Source of the DNA: Conidiobolus incongruus B7586
Taxonomy: Eukaryota; Entomophthoromycota; Entomophthoromycetes; Entomophthorales; Conidiobolaceae
Length of the DNA: 51,118 nt
Direction: 5' to 3'
Assembly (NCBI GenBank): GCA_000697335.1
Contig: JNEM01014850.1
Coordinates: forward strand, 1 to 51,118
Position numbers and translations under genes: made by a program. The notes under the pieces are model-generated. The model did no database searches. It saw nothing but the letters and a program-made list of their open reading frames with translations, and had not been told where the DNA came from. This document shows positions 24,842-37,900 of the stretch, piece after piece; position 1 is the first letter of the stretch; every line of letters begins with the position of its first letter.

Positions 24842-25086
24842 CTAATTAGAGAAGTCTGCTTCGTTACACAATAGTGTGTAGAAGGTTTTGAAAGAAGTTT
24901 TATGAAACTTTTTTGAAATAATTATAGGAGTATTTATCAGTAAACTGATTAAATATGTAGCTAAAATATATAAATATAATGAATAGGTTTAGAGATATAT
25001 ACCAATATTATTAAATGTATACACTTATAAATCCTCTTTCAAAATGTTTGTACCCTCCTGTGTAACAAAAATGATTTTTCTAATAG
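24842..25086. repeat. Imperfect inverted repeat, MITE-like or foldback
   Basis: A 245-bp segment whose left arm (about 24842-24900) and the reverse complement of its right arm (about 25028-25086) share CTA(A)TTAGA, GTTACACA and TTTTGAAAG in order, roughly 50 bp at about 70 percent identity by eye. It is less AT-rich than its surroundings and codes for nothing. Size and structure suit a decayed MITE; a structured regulatory element is possible. No clear target-site duplication was found. It sits between iron-box sites 4 and 5. Confidence 0.5.
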
Positions 25087-25135
25087 ACCGGCAGAGTTTA
25101 TGGGAGGAATTACTTGGGAATTGGTGTAAGGTTTG

Positions 25136-25146
25136 TTATCTGATAA
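25136..25146 (+). promoter_or_regulatory. Putative iron-responsive GATA site 5 upstream of the NRPS
   Basis: TTATCTGATAA, an exact ATCWGATAA on both strands, just right of the inverted repeat and about 840 bp before the NRPS ATG. Confidence 0.6.
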
Positions 25147-25391
25147 AGGTATTGCAAAAGATTTCGGTTGTATTAAATTATATGTAATATAGTGTAAATA
25201 ATACTAAGGTTATTACTATTATGACTTTGTTCTTTTTATTTATTAATAATGTAAAATTAACTATAAAATTTAATATTAATATATAAATATTTCTAAAAAA
25301 CAATTAAAATCTATTGATTTAATAATGCTCAATATGAACTAAATATTATCCAATAATACCAAATCAAGTAATATTGAAATCCTGACACAAC

Positions 25392-25400
25392 ATCAGATAA
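25392..25400 (+). promoter_or_regulatory. Putative iron-responsive GATA site 6 upstream of the NRPS
   Basis: Exact ATCAGATAA, the most proximal site, 585 bp before the NRPS ATG. Confidence 0.6.
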
Positions 25401-25985
25401 GAATTAAAAACTGAATTAATACTAAAATATTAAATTGATTGGAGAATATTCATCTATGCACTAATCAATAATAGTTTATCACTAAATTAAAAATAAATCA
25501 CTTGCGTAATGTATCATGAAAGTTGGTTAAATATATCTTTATAAAGTGGATGAGAATTTTTTTAGGTATATAAAGGTAACTTAAAGATCCAAGTATTTAA
25601 TAACTTTATTTATTAAAGAATATAACCCAAAAGTTATAGTCACTAACACTAGAAACTAAATAGTTCACAGAAAAAATTAATCAAAAGGTAATTAAACTTA
25701 TGAATTATTAAGATACCCATAAATCGGAATATTATCCTGTTTTTGATTAAAGTTTAATAAGAATCAATTCATTATTTAATCATTTGTTCATCCCTATCTC
25801 CCTCTTAAACGACAATACATAAAACCAAACTTTTATTTATTATTAATACCAACTGATGAATCATTATTTATTAATCAAATTTTCAAAATATAAAATTAAT
25901 AAACTGTAAAAAAGTTAACTAACCTTGGATATATTATAGTTTATATACACAGTTTAATTAGTTAATACCATACAGAAAGAAAAAT
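25401..25985 (+). promoter_or_regulatory. Proximal promoter and leader of the NRPS
   Basis: No coding sequence is seen. A TATATAC at 25942-25947 could be a TATA-like element but is unremarkable in such AT-rich DNA. The start codon has A at -3 after a purine-rich leader, acceptable for a fungal start. Confidence 0.4.
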
Positions 25986-28900
25986 ATGACTATTACGGAA
26001 AATCCTCAAAGCCACCAAATCATTGGCCAAGAAGCATCCTACTACGATGCTAATAAGGATGCTGGAAGTACCATCCAATATGAAGAATTAACAAAAGTTA
26101 CCAAATTCCCAAAACTATCTAATCAAAGCTCTGAGTTGGAATCTTATCAACGAATTGATTCAAGCGTCCCCGTTACGATCTCGGAACCATCAGTTAAGTC
26201 ACTAGTTGGCCAAATTCTGCTGAGCTACTTGCGCGTGATGCAAACTTACGTTGACACCGACGCCGACGAGATCGTAGTCGGAATGAATGATTATACTAAA
26301 CCAGAAACTACTAAAATAATTCCTCAGCAAATTAAATTAAAGTGGGACAGTCCGTCAGATATAGTGTCGAATTGTGTTACAAAGTTGAATCAGATTAGCC
26401 ATTTTGATCACTTGAATTTGGATATTTCCCTATCTGATTTTACTGATTTATTATTGATTATTGACCAATTTGACACTTTCACCAACGATCACAGTATCAA
26501 CCAAATCTTGGAAAGGTTCCCCAAATCCAACGTTTTAGTATATGTGAATATTGCCAAAATTTCAGAAATTAATTTAGTTGTTTACTACTCCACGAGGGTG
26601 ATGGCGTCTCAAGATGCTTATTATTTCATCAACTATTTACTTGAACACTTGCAACAATCTTTGAAAACCCCCGAAAAATTGTTCCAACAATACGAATTCA
26701 GCACTGATTTGCTATCGATTCAAGCTGGTTCTGAACCCCAAGGTCATCCCCTACCCAACGTCAAGTTCGCTTACGAATGGGTGGAACATTATGCCAAAGA
26801 TCCCGAGCACAAGGATAAGTTAGCCATAAGATTTTTAGAGAGTGTCCAGCCCCTTGAGTTCCGTACTGTAACATACTCCGAATTTTATGAGTGGTCCAAC
26901 CAAATCGCTAACAAATTCCAAAGTATGGGTGTCTCCATCGAAAAGCCAATCGGTGTATGTTTACCCAAATCTCCTATCTTTTACGTCTTGATCCTATCTA
27001 TTTTCAAAGCTGGCTGTGTCTACGTTCCAATGGATCCTGACACGCCTTTGGAACGTCAGAAATTCATTGCCCAGGAGGCAGAGGTTCAATTCGTCATTTC
27101 CGATATATTTTACGACAACGAGATACAGGTGTTTTCAAGTGCTGAATTTGACAGAGTCAACTTAAATGATTTTTCAACAGAATTTAAAAAACCTCTAGGC
27201 TTGACACCTGAGAACTTAGCCTATATCATTTTCACATCGGGTACTACAGGTAAGCCCAAGGGTGTTATGGTGCAGCACAACAATTTGGTGCAGTCGATGA
27301 TTGCTTTTGGCCCTACATTGCCAGATCTCAAGAATGCTAACTACTTACAGTTTGCTACATGTACCTTCGACGTATCCATCTGTGATACCGTACTAACTTT
27401 GGGCTACGGCAGCTGTATCAGCACTTCGTCAAAATCATTATTATTATCAAGGCTCGAGCAGGTGCTGAATCTATTGGAAATCACCCATTTGGAATTGACA
27501 CCCAGTGTAGCGAGTATGGTCAAGCGTTCCAACCTACCCAATGTCAGATCGTTCATGACTGGTGGTGAATGTATTACTCAATCAATCATTCAAGAATGGG
27601 CCAAGGAACCCACAGTGCTTCAGAACTCTTATGGTCCCACCGAAGTGACGATCAGTTGTACTATCAACTGCAATTTGACTGAGAGTGCTTCAATGACGAA
27701 TATTGGTTATCCTTTGGCTAATTGCTCAGTGTATATCTTATCTCCTGATTTGAAGCCAGTCATAAGAGGTACTGTTGGCGAACTCTTCTTTGGAGGCCCC
27801 TTAGTTGCCAGAGGTTACCTCAAACGTCCCGATTTGACCGCTGAACGCTTCATCAATTATGAATTCAATGGCATTTGTGAAAGATTGTACCGCACCGGTG
27901 ATTTGGCCCGCATGAATGCTGATGGATCTCTGGAGTACTTGGGACGTAAAGACACTCAAGTCAAAATCAATGGTGTGCGTATCGAGTTGGACGAAATTAG
28001 CAACACCATTGTCAAGCCTTTGGAAAAGGCTTCGTCAGCTACAATTGTCGTACAATTCCCTGACCACAGTACTAAGGAATTGATCTCTTTTATTTATCTT
28101 GAACAATTCGACACCGAAAAATTACAAATTGCTCACGACATGGAATGGTGTCAAGCTCAAATTCCCAAGATCATGGAGTATGCATCTGAACAATTACCTC
28201 GCTACATGGTACCTCACTTTATTTTCCCAATTACGCAATTCCCCATCACTTCGAGTGGTAAAGCCGACATCAACAAACTAAAAGATGTCGTATTGAGTAT
28301 GGGTCGCGAATCAAGTATCCAAAAATTCTCTAGTTATTTACCCCGAGACACCACTGAAATTTGGTCTGACAGAGAACTTGAATTGAGAAAAGTTGTAGTT
28401 GAGATTTCTGGTGTCAGTGAAATGATGATTCGCCCGACCACATCCCTATTTCAATTGGGCCTCGACAGTTTGAATTTGGTGAAATTGGCGAATGCGGTGG
28501 ATCCCAAAGGTCAGAGCGTGACCATCGTTGACATTATGCAATTGGGTACAATTCGCCGAATCGCTGCCAAATTAGACACCACCGTTGAAAAGTCCCAAGT
28601 TAAGACTTTCGACCTTGACGAGTTCCAATCTCGCGTCAAGCGCACCATCATCAACAAGTACTTCGGAATGGACGGCGCTCAAGTCGAATCTATCTTGCCT
28701 TGTACTCCCCTTCAGGAGGGTATGATCGCTTTGACAATGAGTTCCACATCAATGGACTATATCAATACCGATTTTTACAAATTATCGACCGAGATTAACG
28801 TTGATAAGTTACATAACGCATGGTTGGCAGTTTCAGAGAAGGAACCTATCCTCAGGACTGGGTTCTGTTTCCCCACCGCAGACTCCGAATGTACCCAAGT

Positions 28901-31900
28901 CGTATGGAGTTCCAAAGCCTTCAATTTGGATTTCAATACTTATAAGGTCCAAAACCAAAATGAAATGGATGTAATTATTGAAACTGTAAAATCTAATATT
29001 TTTTCGAATTTGTTGTTGGCAATCCCACCGATTTCAGTCAATGTGATTGAATTCAACGATGAAAAGTGGATGGTGACTACAATTCACCATGCTCTTTATG
29101 ATGGCTGGAGTATCAGTTTGTTATTGGGTGATGTGCAACAAGCATACCTGGACAAACTGTCCCCCGTAACGCTTGGTAACTTTGGCCAATTCGTTGAATA
29201 TATCTTAAACCGTGACACAGTTGCTGAACAAAAGTATTGGTCCACCGTTATGCAAGGCGTCACACCCACAATGTTTCCTTCATTAATTGCAGGTGAAAAG
29301 AACAAGGGTGAGATAGTTAAAAGTTTCACAACTAAATTGATCTCCAAGTACCATATTGACGATTTAAGTGTCAAGTCCAAAGAGTTACTTACGACTCCAC
29401 AAGCTTTTGGTCAATTGGCATGGGCTAAATTACTTGCTGGGTACGCTAGCCAAATAGATGTGGTATTCTATCAAGTCTTGTCTGGAAGAACTCTACCTCT
29501 CGATAATATTGATAATTTGAGAGCTCCCTGCTTCAACACGGTGCCAGTTCGCGTGCAATTCAATAACAATAGCCATAAGTCAGTCATTGACCAAATCCAT
29601 CGCTCCAATGTCGCGAACCTCAGCAACGTGCACACGCCTTTGAGCGACATTTTGAAGTGGAGTGGCATGGGTCCCAACCAGCCTTTAGCCAACAGTATGT
29701 TCCTATTCCAAAACTTCAATCCCGCACTCGAAAATCATGCAAACTTGTGGCAAGAAACCGACAATTGGACCACCTTCGACGATGCTTTAGTCGTGCAATT
29801 ACACGTTTTGGAAAGTGGTCAACTCATGTGGCAGTTGACATCCCCTTCCAACATTATGAGTGAAGATCAACTCAACATGACAATTAGGCAATTGGAGCGC
29901 ATGTTCCAAAATATTTTCGAGGAGTTAGACGGACGCGCTTTGGACACAGGTTTCGATATTGAAAAGGACTACGTCGAAATTGGTGAGTTTGATAAGGATC
30001 AGATTTATTCCGTAATTCCAGCTACTATGAAAGGTTTGATTCCAGAAGGCGAGAACTGGTTTATGCACAGTTATGTCGAGAACCACGCACGTAATACTCC
30101 CGATAAACCAGCTCTCAGATTTTTGGAAGAGTTTGGCACCCCCTCCAAGATAGTGACATACAGCTACAGCGAACTCAACGCTTGGGCCAACCGCATCGCT
30201 CACTTCATCATGACTAAAGATTTTCAGCTTGGCGAATGCTTAGCCGTATGCATTCCTAAATCGCCATTGTGGCTCGCTACAGAGTTAGCCGTGTCCAAAG
30301 TTGGGTGCACTTACGTTCCCTTGGATCCCGATGCACCCCTCGATCGTCATGACTATATGGTGCAGGAGACCCGTGCCAGATTCGTTTTGATTGACAAGTC
30401 CTTGGAGGAGCATTTCAGCAACAGTGTCAATAAAAACGTTGAATTTGTCGTAGTAAATAACCACGCTAACGAAGCCTTGATCAATTCCATGTCCTCTCAA
30501 AATATTGGTCATCGCGAGGGTCACCATATGGATCAAGTTGCTTTCATTATCTTCACAAGTGGAACCACAGGTAAACCCAAGGGTGTGATGGTAACGCATC
30601 GCAACTTGGCAGAATGCGTCAAATCCATGCGAATGAACATGCCTTTGGACGAACCTGTCAACCATTTGCAATTCTCCACATGTACATTCGACTTGAGTAT
30701 GGGAGATACCTATAGCTGTTGGGAAGTGGGAGGTTGTTTGTGTACCAGCTATAAAGACAATCTACTCACTGGATTGGAAAACGTGATTAACGAACTCCAA
30801 ATCACGCATTGTTTCTTGACTCCTACCGTATGTTCTCTCATCAAGCGCCAAAACGTGCCCACCATCAAGTACATCATCACCGCTGGTGAGCCCATTACCA
30901 GAGAAATCTTGAATATGTGGGAGAAGGACAATATCATTCACAACAGTTATGGTCCCACCGAAACCACAATTATTATGACGACTCATCCAACTATCACAAG
31001 AGCCCACGGTGTCGGCAACTTGGGCTTCACCTTTCCATCCACATGCTGCTACGTAATGACCACAGACGGTACCGACCAAATTTTACTCAAGGGTCAAGTT
31101 GGTGAATGCATTATCGGAGGATCTCAAATCACCGCTGGGTATCTGAACCAACCCGAACTCACTGCTAAAAAGTACTTTGAATTCCCTAAGGGCTCCGGCA
31201 AAATTGTGTACAGGTCCGGAGATTTGGTCAGAATGAACCTAGACGGCACTATGGAGTGCGTCGGCAGAATCGACACCCAAATTAAATTAAACGGTATCCG
31301 CATAGAAGTGGAGGAAATTAATCAGCGCTTAGTCGCGCAGTTCCCAGATTCTAAATTTGTGACGACATTGGCTAAGAAGCAAGGTTTGCAAACTACTCAG
31401 CAGTTGGTTACGTTTATGTTGATTCCCGCCAGTATTGATATCGGTGCTGAAAAAGAGAGTATTCAAATTGTGTTGTATAACTTATCAGTTCAGGACCGTG
31501 TTGACCAAGTTAAGAAGTTTGCTCAGAGTGTTCTACCCAACTACATGGTACCCCAATTCATCATGCCAATTTCTAAATTCCCCAAAACACCCAACGGCAA
31601 GATGGACACTCGCGCACTCTTAAAACTTTTCGACGATATTCCAGTCACCGACCTAACTCAACGTCAAGGTTCCCAGGATTTGACCACTTACGAATGGACT
31701 CCAACCCAACTCCAGCTTCGTAGCATCATTTCCAAGATTAACAAGTTGGAAGAATCCCAAATTCCACCCAGCGCCACATTGTTCGAATTAGGACTGGATT
31801 CAATTTTGGCTATCAAACTCGTACAAAACTTGAAGGAGTTTGGCTGGAATTTGAAAGTTTTAGAATTGATGAAATTGGGCACAATTGAAGCGATCAGCGA

Positions 31901-34900
31901 ACATATTGATGCTAATGCAGATAAGGTTGACAATAGTTTGGAAGTTGGCAAGCGCTACGTCAATCAAGTCAAAGAAAGAATGATGACTGGTGTGGAATCC
32001 AATGTTAAGGATGTCTACCCTTGTACTCCACTTCAACAGGGTTTGATCGCTATCACTATGGCTCAGGATAGTTTTGACTATACTCACACTTACCAGTTGG
32101 ATCTCAACAGTGTCGACATAGCCAAATTAGAGAAGATCTGGAATCAACTGCTACAAAGTTACGATTTGTTTAGAACCGGCTTCAAATGGTCCCAGGAGTT
32201 TGGAAAATACTGTCAAATTTTGTTCAATTACGAATTCTCCAAGTTGGAAACTGAGGAATTGGACGGAGATTTGAATCAAATTGTCCAAAATGAGAGGGAA
32301 TTAGTTAATCAAAAACTTCAATCTGGGGAAGCTCCCATCCACGCTAAATTGGTTTTCAACTCAGCAACCGATTCCGCACACTTTATGATCACTTTGCATC
32401 ACAGTTTGTACGACGGATGGTCCATCGAAATGATGTACTCTGACTTTGAACATCTCTACAACGATGAGCAAATACCACAGCGCAATGGGTTCAAGTCTAT
32501 TGTGGAGTATATCTATTCTTTGGATAGTAAGTCCGATGCAACTTTTTGGCAATCCCAATTGGATGGTATCACTCTCGGACAATTCCCCAACATTGATAAT
32601 ACTAAGGAGATCTCGGTTTCTACAACAGTTCAAAGTCGCTACACTTTGACTGAACTGCAAAACTATTGTAAATCATTCAACGTAACCCCATTGGCATTGA
32701 CACAGGCCGCATGGTCCAAGGTCCTAAGTCAATACTTGGGAAATTCTAAGGTCGTTTTTGGCCAAGTCTTCAGCGGCCGTACCATTCCAATCGACAACGT
32801 AGGCGAAATTTTCGGTCCTTGTTTCGCCACTCTTCCTTGCACTTTGGACTTGACTAAGTGTAGCAACAATCGTGACCTCGTGAAGTTAGTCCACAGTAAC
32901 AACCAAGAAATTTATGATCATTTGTACACCGGCCTCAGCGACATTGCAAAATCAACTAACTTGAACGGTGCCAAACTCTTCGATACTTTGTTCCTATTCC
33001 AAAACTTTGGCACTTCCGAGCATCGCGACCTCCAGTGGCAGGATTTGGATAACTCGGTAGATACCGATTACAACATTATTGTTGAGGTTGATTTAGTCAA
33101 TGATGATTTGATGTGGAATTTGATTGCGAATAATGGTGTTTTGGACCAAAACTCTCTGACTAGACTAGCTAATCAGTTGGAACTGGCTCTCACCAGCATT
33201 TTGGACAAGGCTGATTCTCCAATTAACAGTATTGTCGATATAAGCAAAATCGATATCACTGATGATTTGTTATCAATTAACAAATCTCCCTTTGAACCAA
33301 ATAATAATCATTTTGTCGATGTGGAATTAGCTCACCACTGGATCGAATACCACGCTGCCAACAATAGCAGCAATATATGTGTCAAGTACTTGGCAGATTC
33401 CCAATTCTCCAGCGACAGTCCCAAATCTGAGGATTGGTCATACTCCAAGATAAATGTTTACTCCAACCAAATCGCCAACTACCTTAAATCCAAAGGTGTC
33501 CACAAGGGTGATTACATCGTCGTAAGTTTACCCAGAATTCCCACCTTCTACTCCGCATTGTTAGCTGTGATGAAGTGTGGAGGTGTTTACGTCCCCGTCG
33601 ATTTCCAAGTTCCCGAAGATCGTCGTAGAATGTTGGTTGAAGAATCCGGCGCTAAATTCGTAGTGACTTTTGACGATATTTATCCATCTGGTTTGGTTAG
33701 TGGCGATGTCCGAATGATTTATATGAATCATTATAATACCATCAAAGAAATTAAGCAAATGGAAGTCAATGATTTGAAGGTTGTGGATTTAAAATCTTCA
33801 GATTTGGCTTACTTGTTGTTCACATCTGGTACTACGGGCAAACCCAAGGGTGTTATGGTAACTCACGGTAATTTGGTAGCTGCTGTCGGTGGCTTCTCAC
33901 ACGTGTTACCTGTGCATCCTAACACCAGATCCCTCCAATTCGCTAATTGCTCTTTCGACGTCCATCTCCTCGATACATTCTTACCATGGTCCGTCGGTGG
34001 CGCTTCATGCATCACAGATCGTGGTCTTATGCTCAACAATATGGAATTCGTTATTCAAACTTTAGGAGTTACCAACTGTTCCCTCACCTCCAGCGTTGCT
34101 AGCTTACTCGACAAGTCCAAACTACCTAATCTTGAATTCATCACCGTTGGTGGGGAAAATTTAAGTCAACAAATTTTAGACTTGTGGGCTCCTGACAATA
34201 AACTTTACAACTGCTATGGTCCCACAGAAGCTACCATTGGGTGTACCGTACGTCCTAAGGTTCAAAAGGATGATCGTACTTCGAATATTGGCTACCTCTT
34301 ACATGGATGTACTGGTATCATTCTCAATTCCTGCAACAACGATATCATGCTCAAGGGTGGCATTGGCGAATTGTGTATTGGAGGCACATACGTAGCCAAG
34401 GGATACTTGAATAACAATGATCTCACGTCTCAAAAATTTGTTAAATTACAAACCTCCCAAGGTGTCGAGCGTTTCTACAGAACTGGAGATTTAGCCCGTT
34501 TCAACTCGGATGGCTCTATAGAATTCCTGGGCCGTAAAGATTTCCAAGTGAAGATCAACGGCATCCGTATCGAGTTGGAAGAAATTTCCAAGGTTCTAGA
34601 GACTCACGACTCCATCAAATCCGCGCATATCAGCTACTCGAAGCATCCCGACTTCCCTAAGAAGGAATTGGTGGGTTACATTCTAGTTAAAAACTTGAAC
34701 AAGGATCTGTCCCAAAGCGATTTGGCAATTGTTAATCGCGAAGTGGATATTGTTGTCAATGTTGTAGAATTTGCCAAGCAGAAATTGCCCTTCTATATGG
34801 TACCCAAGTACCTGTTCGTAGTGAACAAGTTGCCAATGACTATCAACGGAAAAATTGACGATCGCAAACTTCAACACCTATATCACAGCCTATCAAAATC

Positions 34901-37900
34901 CGAAATTCTTGATTTATTCAATAACTTGGACACTTCTGACGATTCCGACGATGTTTGGGACGACAATTCCACCAAAGTACGCTCCATTGTCTCAGAATTG
35001 ACAGGTGTCGAAGTCAATGCTATCAAATTAGGTACTTCCATCTTCCAACTAGGTATGGATTCTCTTTCCGCTGTGGGCTTGGTCAACAGGTTGAACACTT
35101 CTGAAAGGCAGATCAGTCTGTTTAACCTTATGAAACTATCAACTGTGAAAGCTATTGCTGATTATTTCCAAGACTTTGACTCCAAACCTGACGATACTGA
35201 ATCCCCATTAGAAGCTTACAAAAGACAATTAGTTGAATGGGAATCCGAAATGAAATTCCAATTCCAATCCAAATTGCCTCAACTTAACATTGCCGAAATT
35301 TACCCAGTTACTCCATTGCAAGAGGGTATGATCTTCGGTACATTGTCCAGTTCCAATGGCGAATATATAATTTCTACAACCTACAAATTGGCCAGTGGTA
35401 TCGATCTCCTCAAATTGAACCAAAGCTGGACCTGTGTTATTCAAAGTCACGAAATTTTGAGAACTTGCTTCCATATGGATTCTGATGACAAATTAATTCA
35501 AATTGTACAGAATTTCAACGAATCTAACATACATTGGAAGGTCTCTAAAGCTCATAGTTTGGAAGATATCGAAATTGGAGTAGTTGAACATCGTAAGGAT
35601 ATTGAGTCTACCTTGCTGAAAGCTGTTACTCCAATGAGAGTGTCAGTTTATGAATTGAACGGAGATATTTACCTGCTATTGACAATTCATCACGCATTGT
35701 ACGACGGATGGAGTTTGCCACTGATATTTGAAGACCTCTTCAACTACTATCACACCTCCACCATCATCCAAAGACCTAAATTCCGTCAAGTTGTCGAGTA
35801 CATCTGCGCTAAGGATATTACCAAAGATAAACCTTATTGGCAGCAACGTTTGGAGAAGTTCTCTAGTTGTACATTCCCAGTCCTCAATGGCGACAAGGTC
35901 GACAAAATCGAAAGTATCTTTGTCGACTACACTTCCAATGTAGATTGGAACTTATTGACCAAAGCCAGTCAGCAGTTGAAGTCCACCATTATGGCAATAA
36001 CGCAGTTAGTCTGGTCCAAACTTTTATCCCAATACACAAACGACAACAGTGTAGTATTCTACCAAGTGTTGTCTGGTCGTACCTTACCAATTGCAAATCT
36101 CAACCAAATTTCTGGTCCTTGCTTCAATACTGTACCCTGCAGTGTCCAACTGTCCAACTTCACCAATGCCGAAATCATCAATGAGATCCACCGCAATAAC
36201 GTTCAAGTGTTGGACCATTTGCACACTCCTCTGAGTGCTATCAACCAATGGATGGGCTACAATCAGGATTCACCACTCGCTAACACTCTATTCCTATATC
36301 AAGTGTTTAACTCCACCAGCACCACCGTAGAAAAGATTTGGGATGAAGTCAGAGTACATACTGATCTCGATTACAATCTGATTTTGGAAGTTCAAAAATC
36401 TGAAGATGATAAGTTGATTTGGAGTTTGTCTACTCTCTCCAGCGTTATGACTGAATCTCATTTGAAAACGATCGGTAAGCAACTCGATTACATTTTGATG
36501 GATTTCCTCAGTGAGCTGATGGCCTCCAACATCATTTTGGATAAATCGGTACTCTCCTGTGTCAGTCCATCAGTGAAGACTAGTTTACCATCTAATGACC
36601 CAATGTTCATGCATAGTTGGTTGGAACATTATGCCATCGAAACTCCTCATAACATTGCTTTGGAATTTATTCCATTCTTTAACAATGCTGACGATGTTGT
36701 CATCGAAAAGTATACTTATGAACAATTCAATCAAATTGCTAACCAAATTGCCAACATCCTTATTTCCAAGGGAGTGCAAGTGGGTGATGCAGTCGCTCTG
36801 GGTATGCCTAAATGCCCAATGTTCTACATGTCGATGTTGGCTATTACCAAATCTGGAGGTGTTTACGTTCCTTTTGATATTGAAGCTCCTTTGGATCGTC
36901 AACACTATTTAATTGAAGAATCCAGAAGCAAAGTGGTGTTGACTGTTGACAGTCACTACTCTGTTTTAAAGAAATCTTTTAGTCAACAATCCCTAGTCAT
37001 TATTGCTTTGGATAGCAGCAACAATAAGGAGGAATTACTTCAACAGTCCAACGAGAATCCCAACATTGTTGGATTGACACCTTCCCACCTCGCTTATATT
37101 TTGTTCACTTCCGGTACTACCGGCAAACCCAAAGGCGTGATGGTAGAACATGGTAACATTACCGAATCCATGCATGCATTTAGCAAGACTTTGCCATCAG
37201 CTGATCATACTAAGGGCTTGAACTTTGCTCAATGCACCTTCGACGTGTGTATCAGTGACACTTTGATTCCTCTACTTCGCGGCGGTACCATATGCTCAGC
37301 GCCCAAGGAATTGATGCTCAGTCGACTCCAAGATGTCATTCGCGCATTCGAAGCTACTCATATCGAATTGACACCCAGCGTTGCAGCTTTAGTCAAACGC
37401 TCCGAATTACCAAGTGTCAAATCTTTCATGAACGGCGGTGAAAGTATTACGCAATCTATGATCAACGAATGGGGACCCGGCGGCCAAATTCTCCAGAATT
37501 CTTATGGCCCTACGGAGTGTACGATCAGTTGTACCATCAATTGCAATCTCGACATCGACGCCAGTAAGAGTTCTATCGGCAAAGGTCTGGAGAATACCTG
37601 GATTTTCGTCATGGATTCCTCCGAAGTTCCCAACCCCGTTTTGAAGGGCTGTATCGGTGAATTGTGCATTGGTGGCCCTCTCGTAGCTAGGGGCTACCTC
37701 AATAGGGATGAATTGACTAAACAAAAGTTCATTGACTATAATTATAATGGTGAAATTGTCAGAGTTTACAGGACTGGTGATATGGTCAGATTGAACGACG
37801 ATAATAGTTTAACATATTTCGGCAGAAGTGACACTCAGGTCAAGATCAATGGTATCCGTATCGAATTGGACGAAATTACCAACACCTTGGCGCAGTTCCA

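Noticed and set aside
24786-25147. Longer 362-bp inverted repeat ending in TTTATCAGATAA on both sides
   Set aside because: The end motif is itself nearly palindromic, so its inverted occurrence is trivial, and the sequence between it and the inner arms does not match. Only the 245-bp inner repeat was kept.
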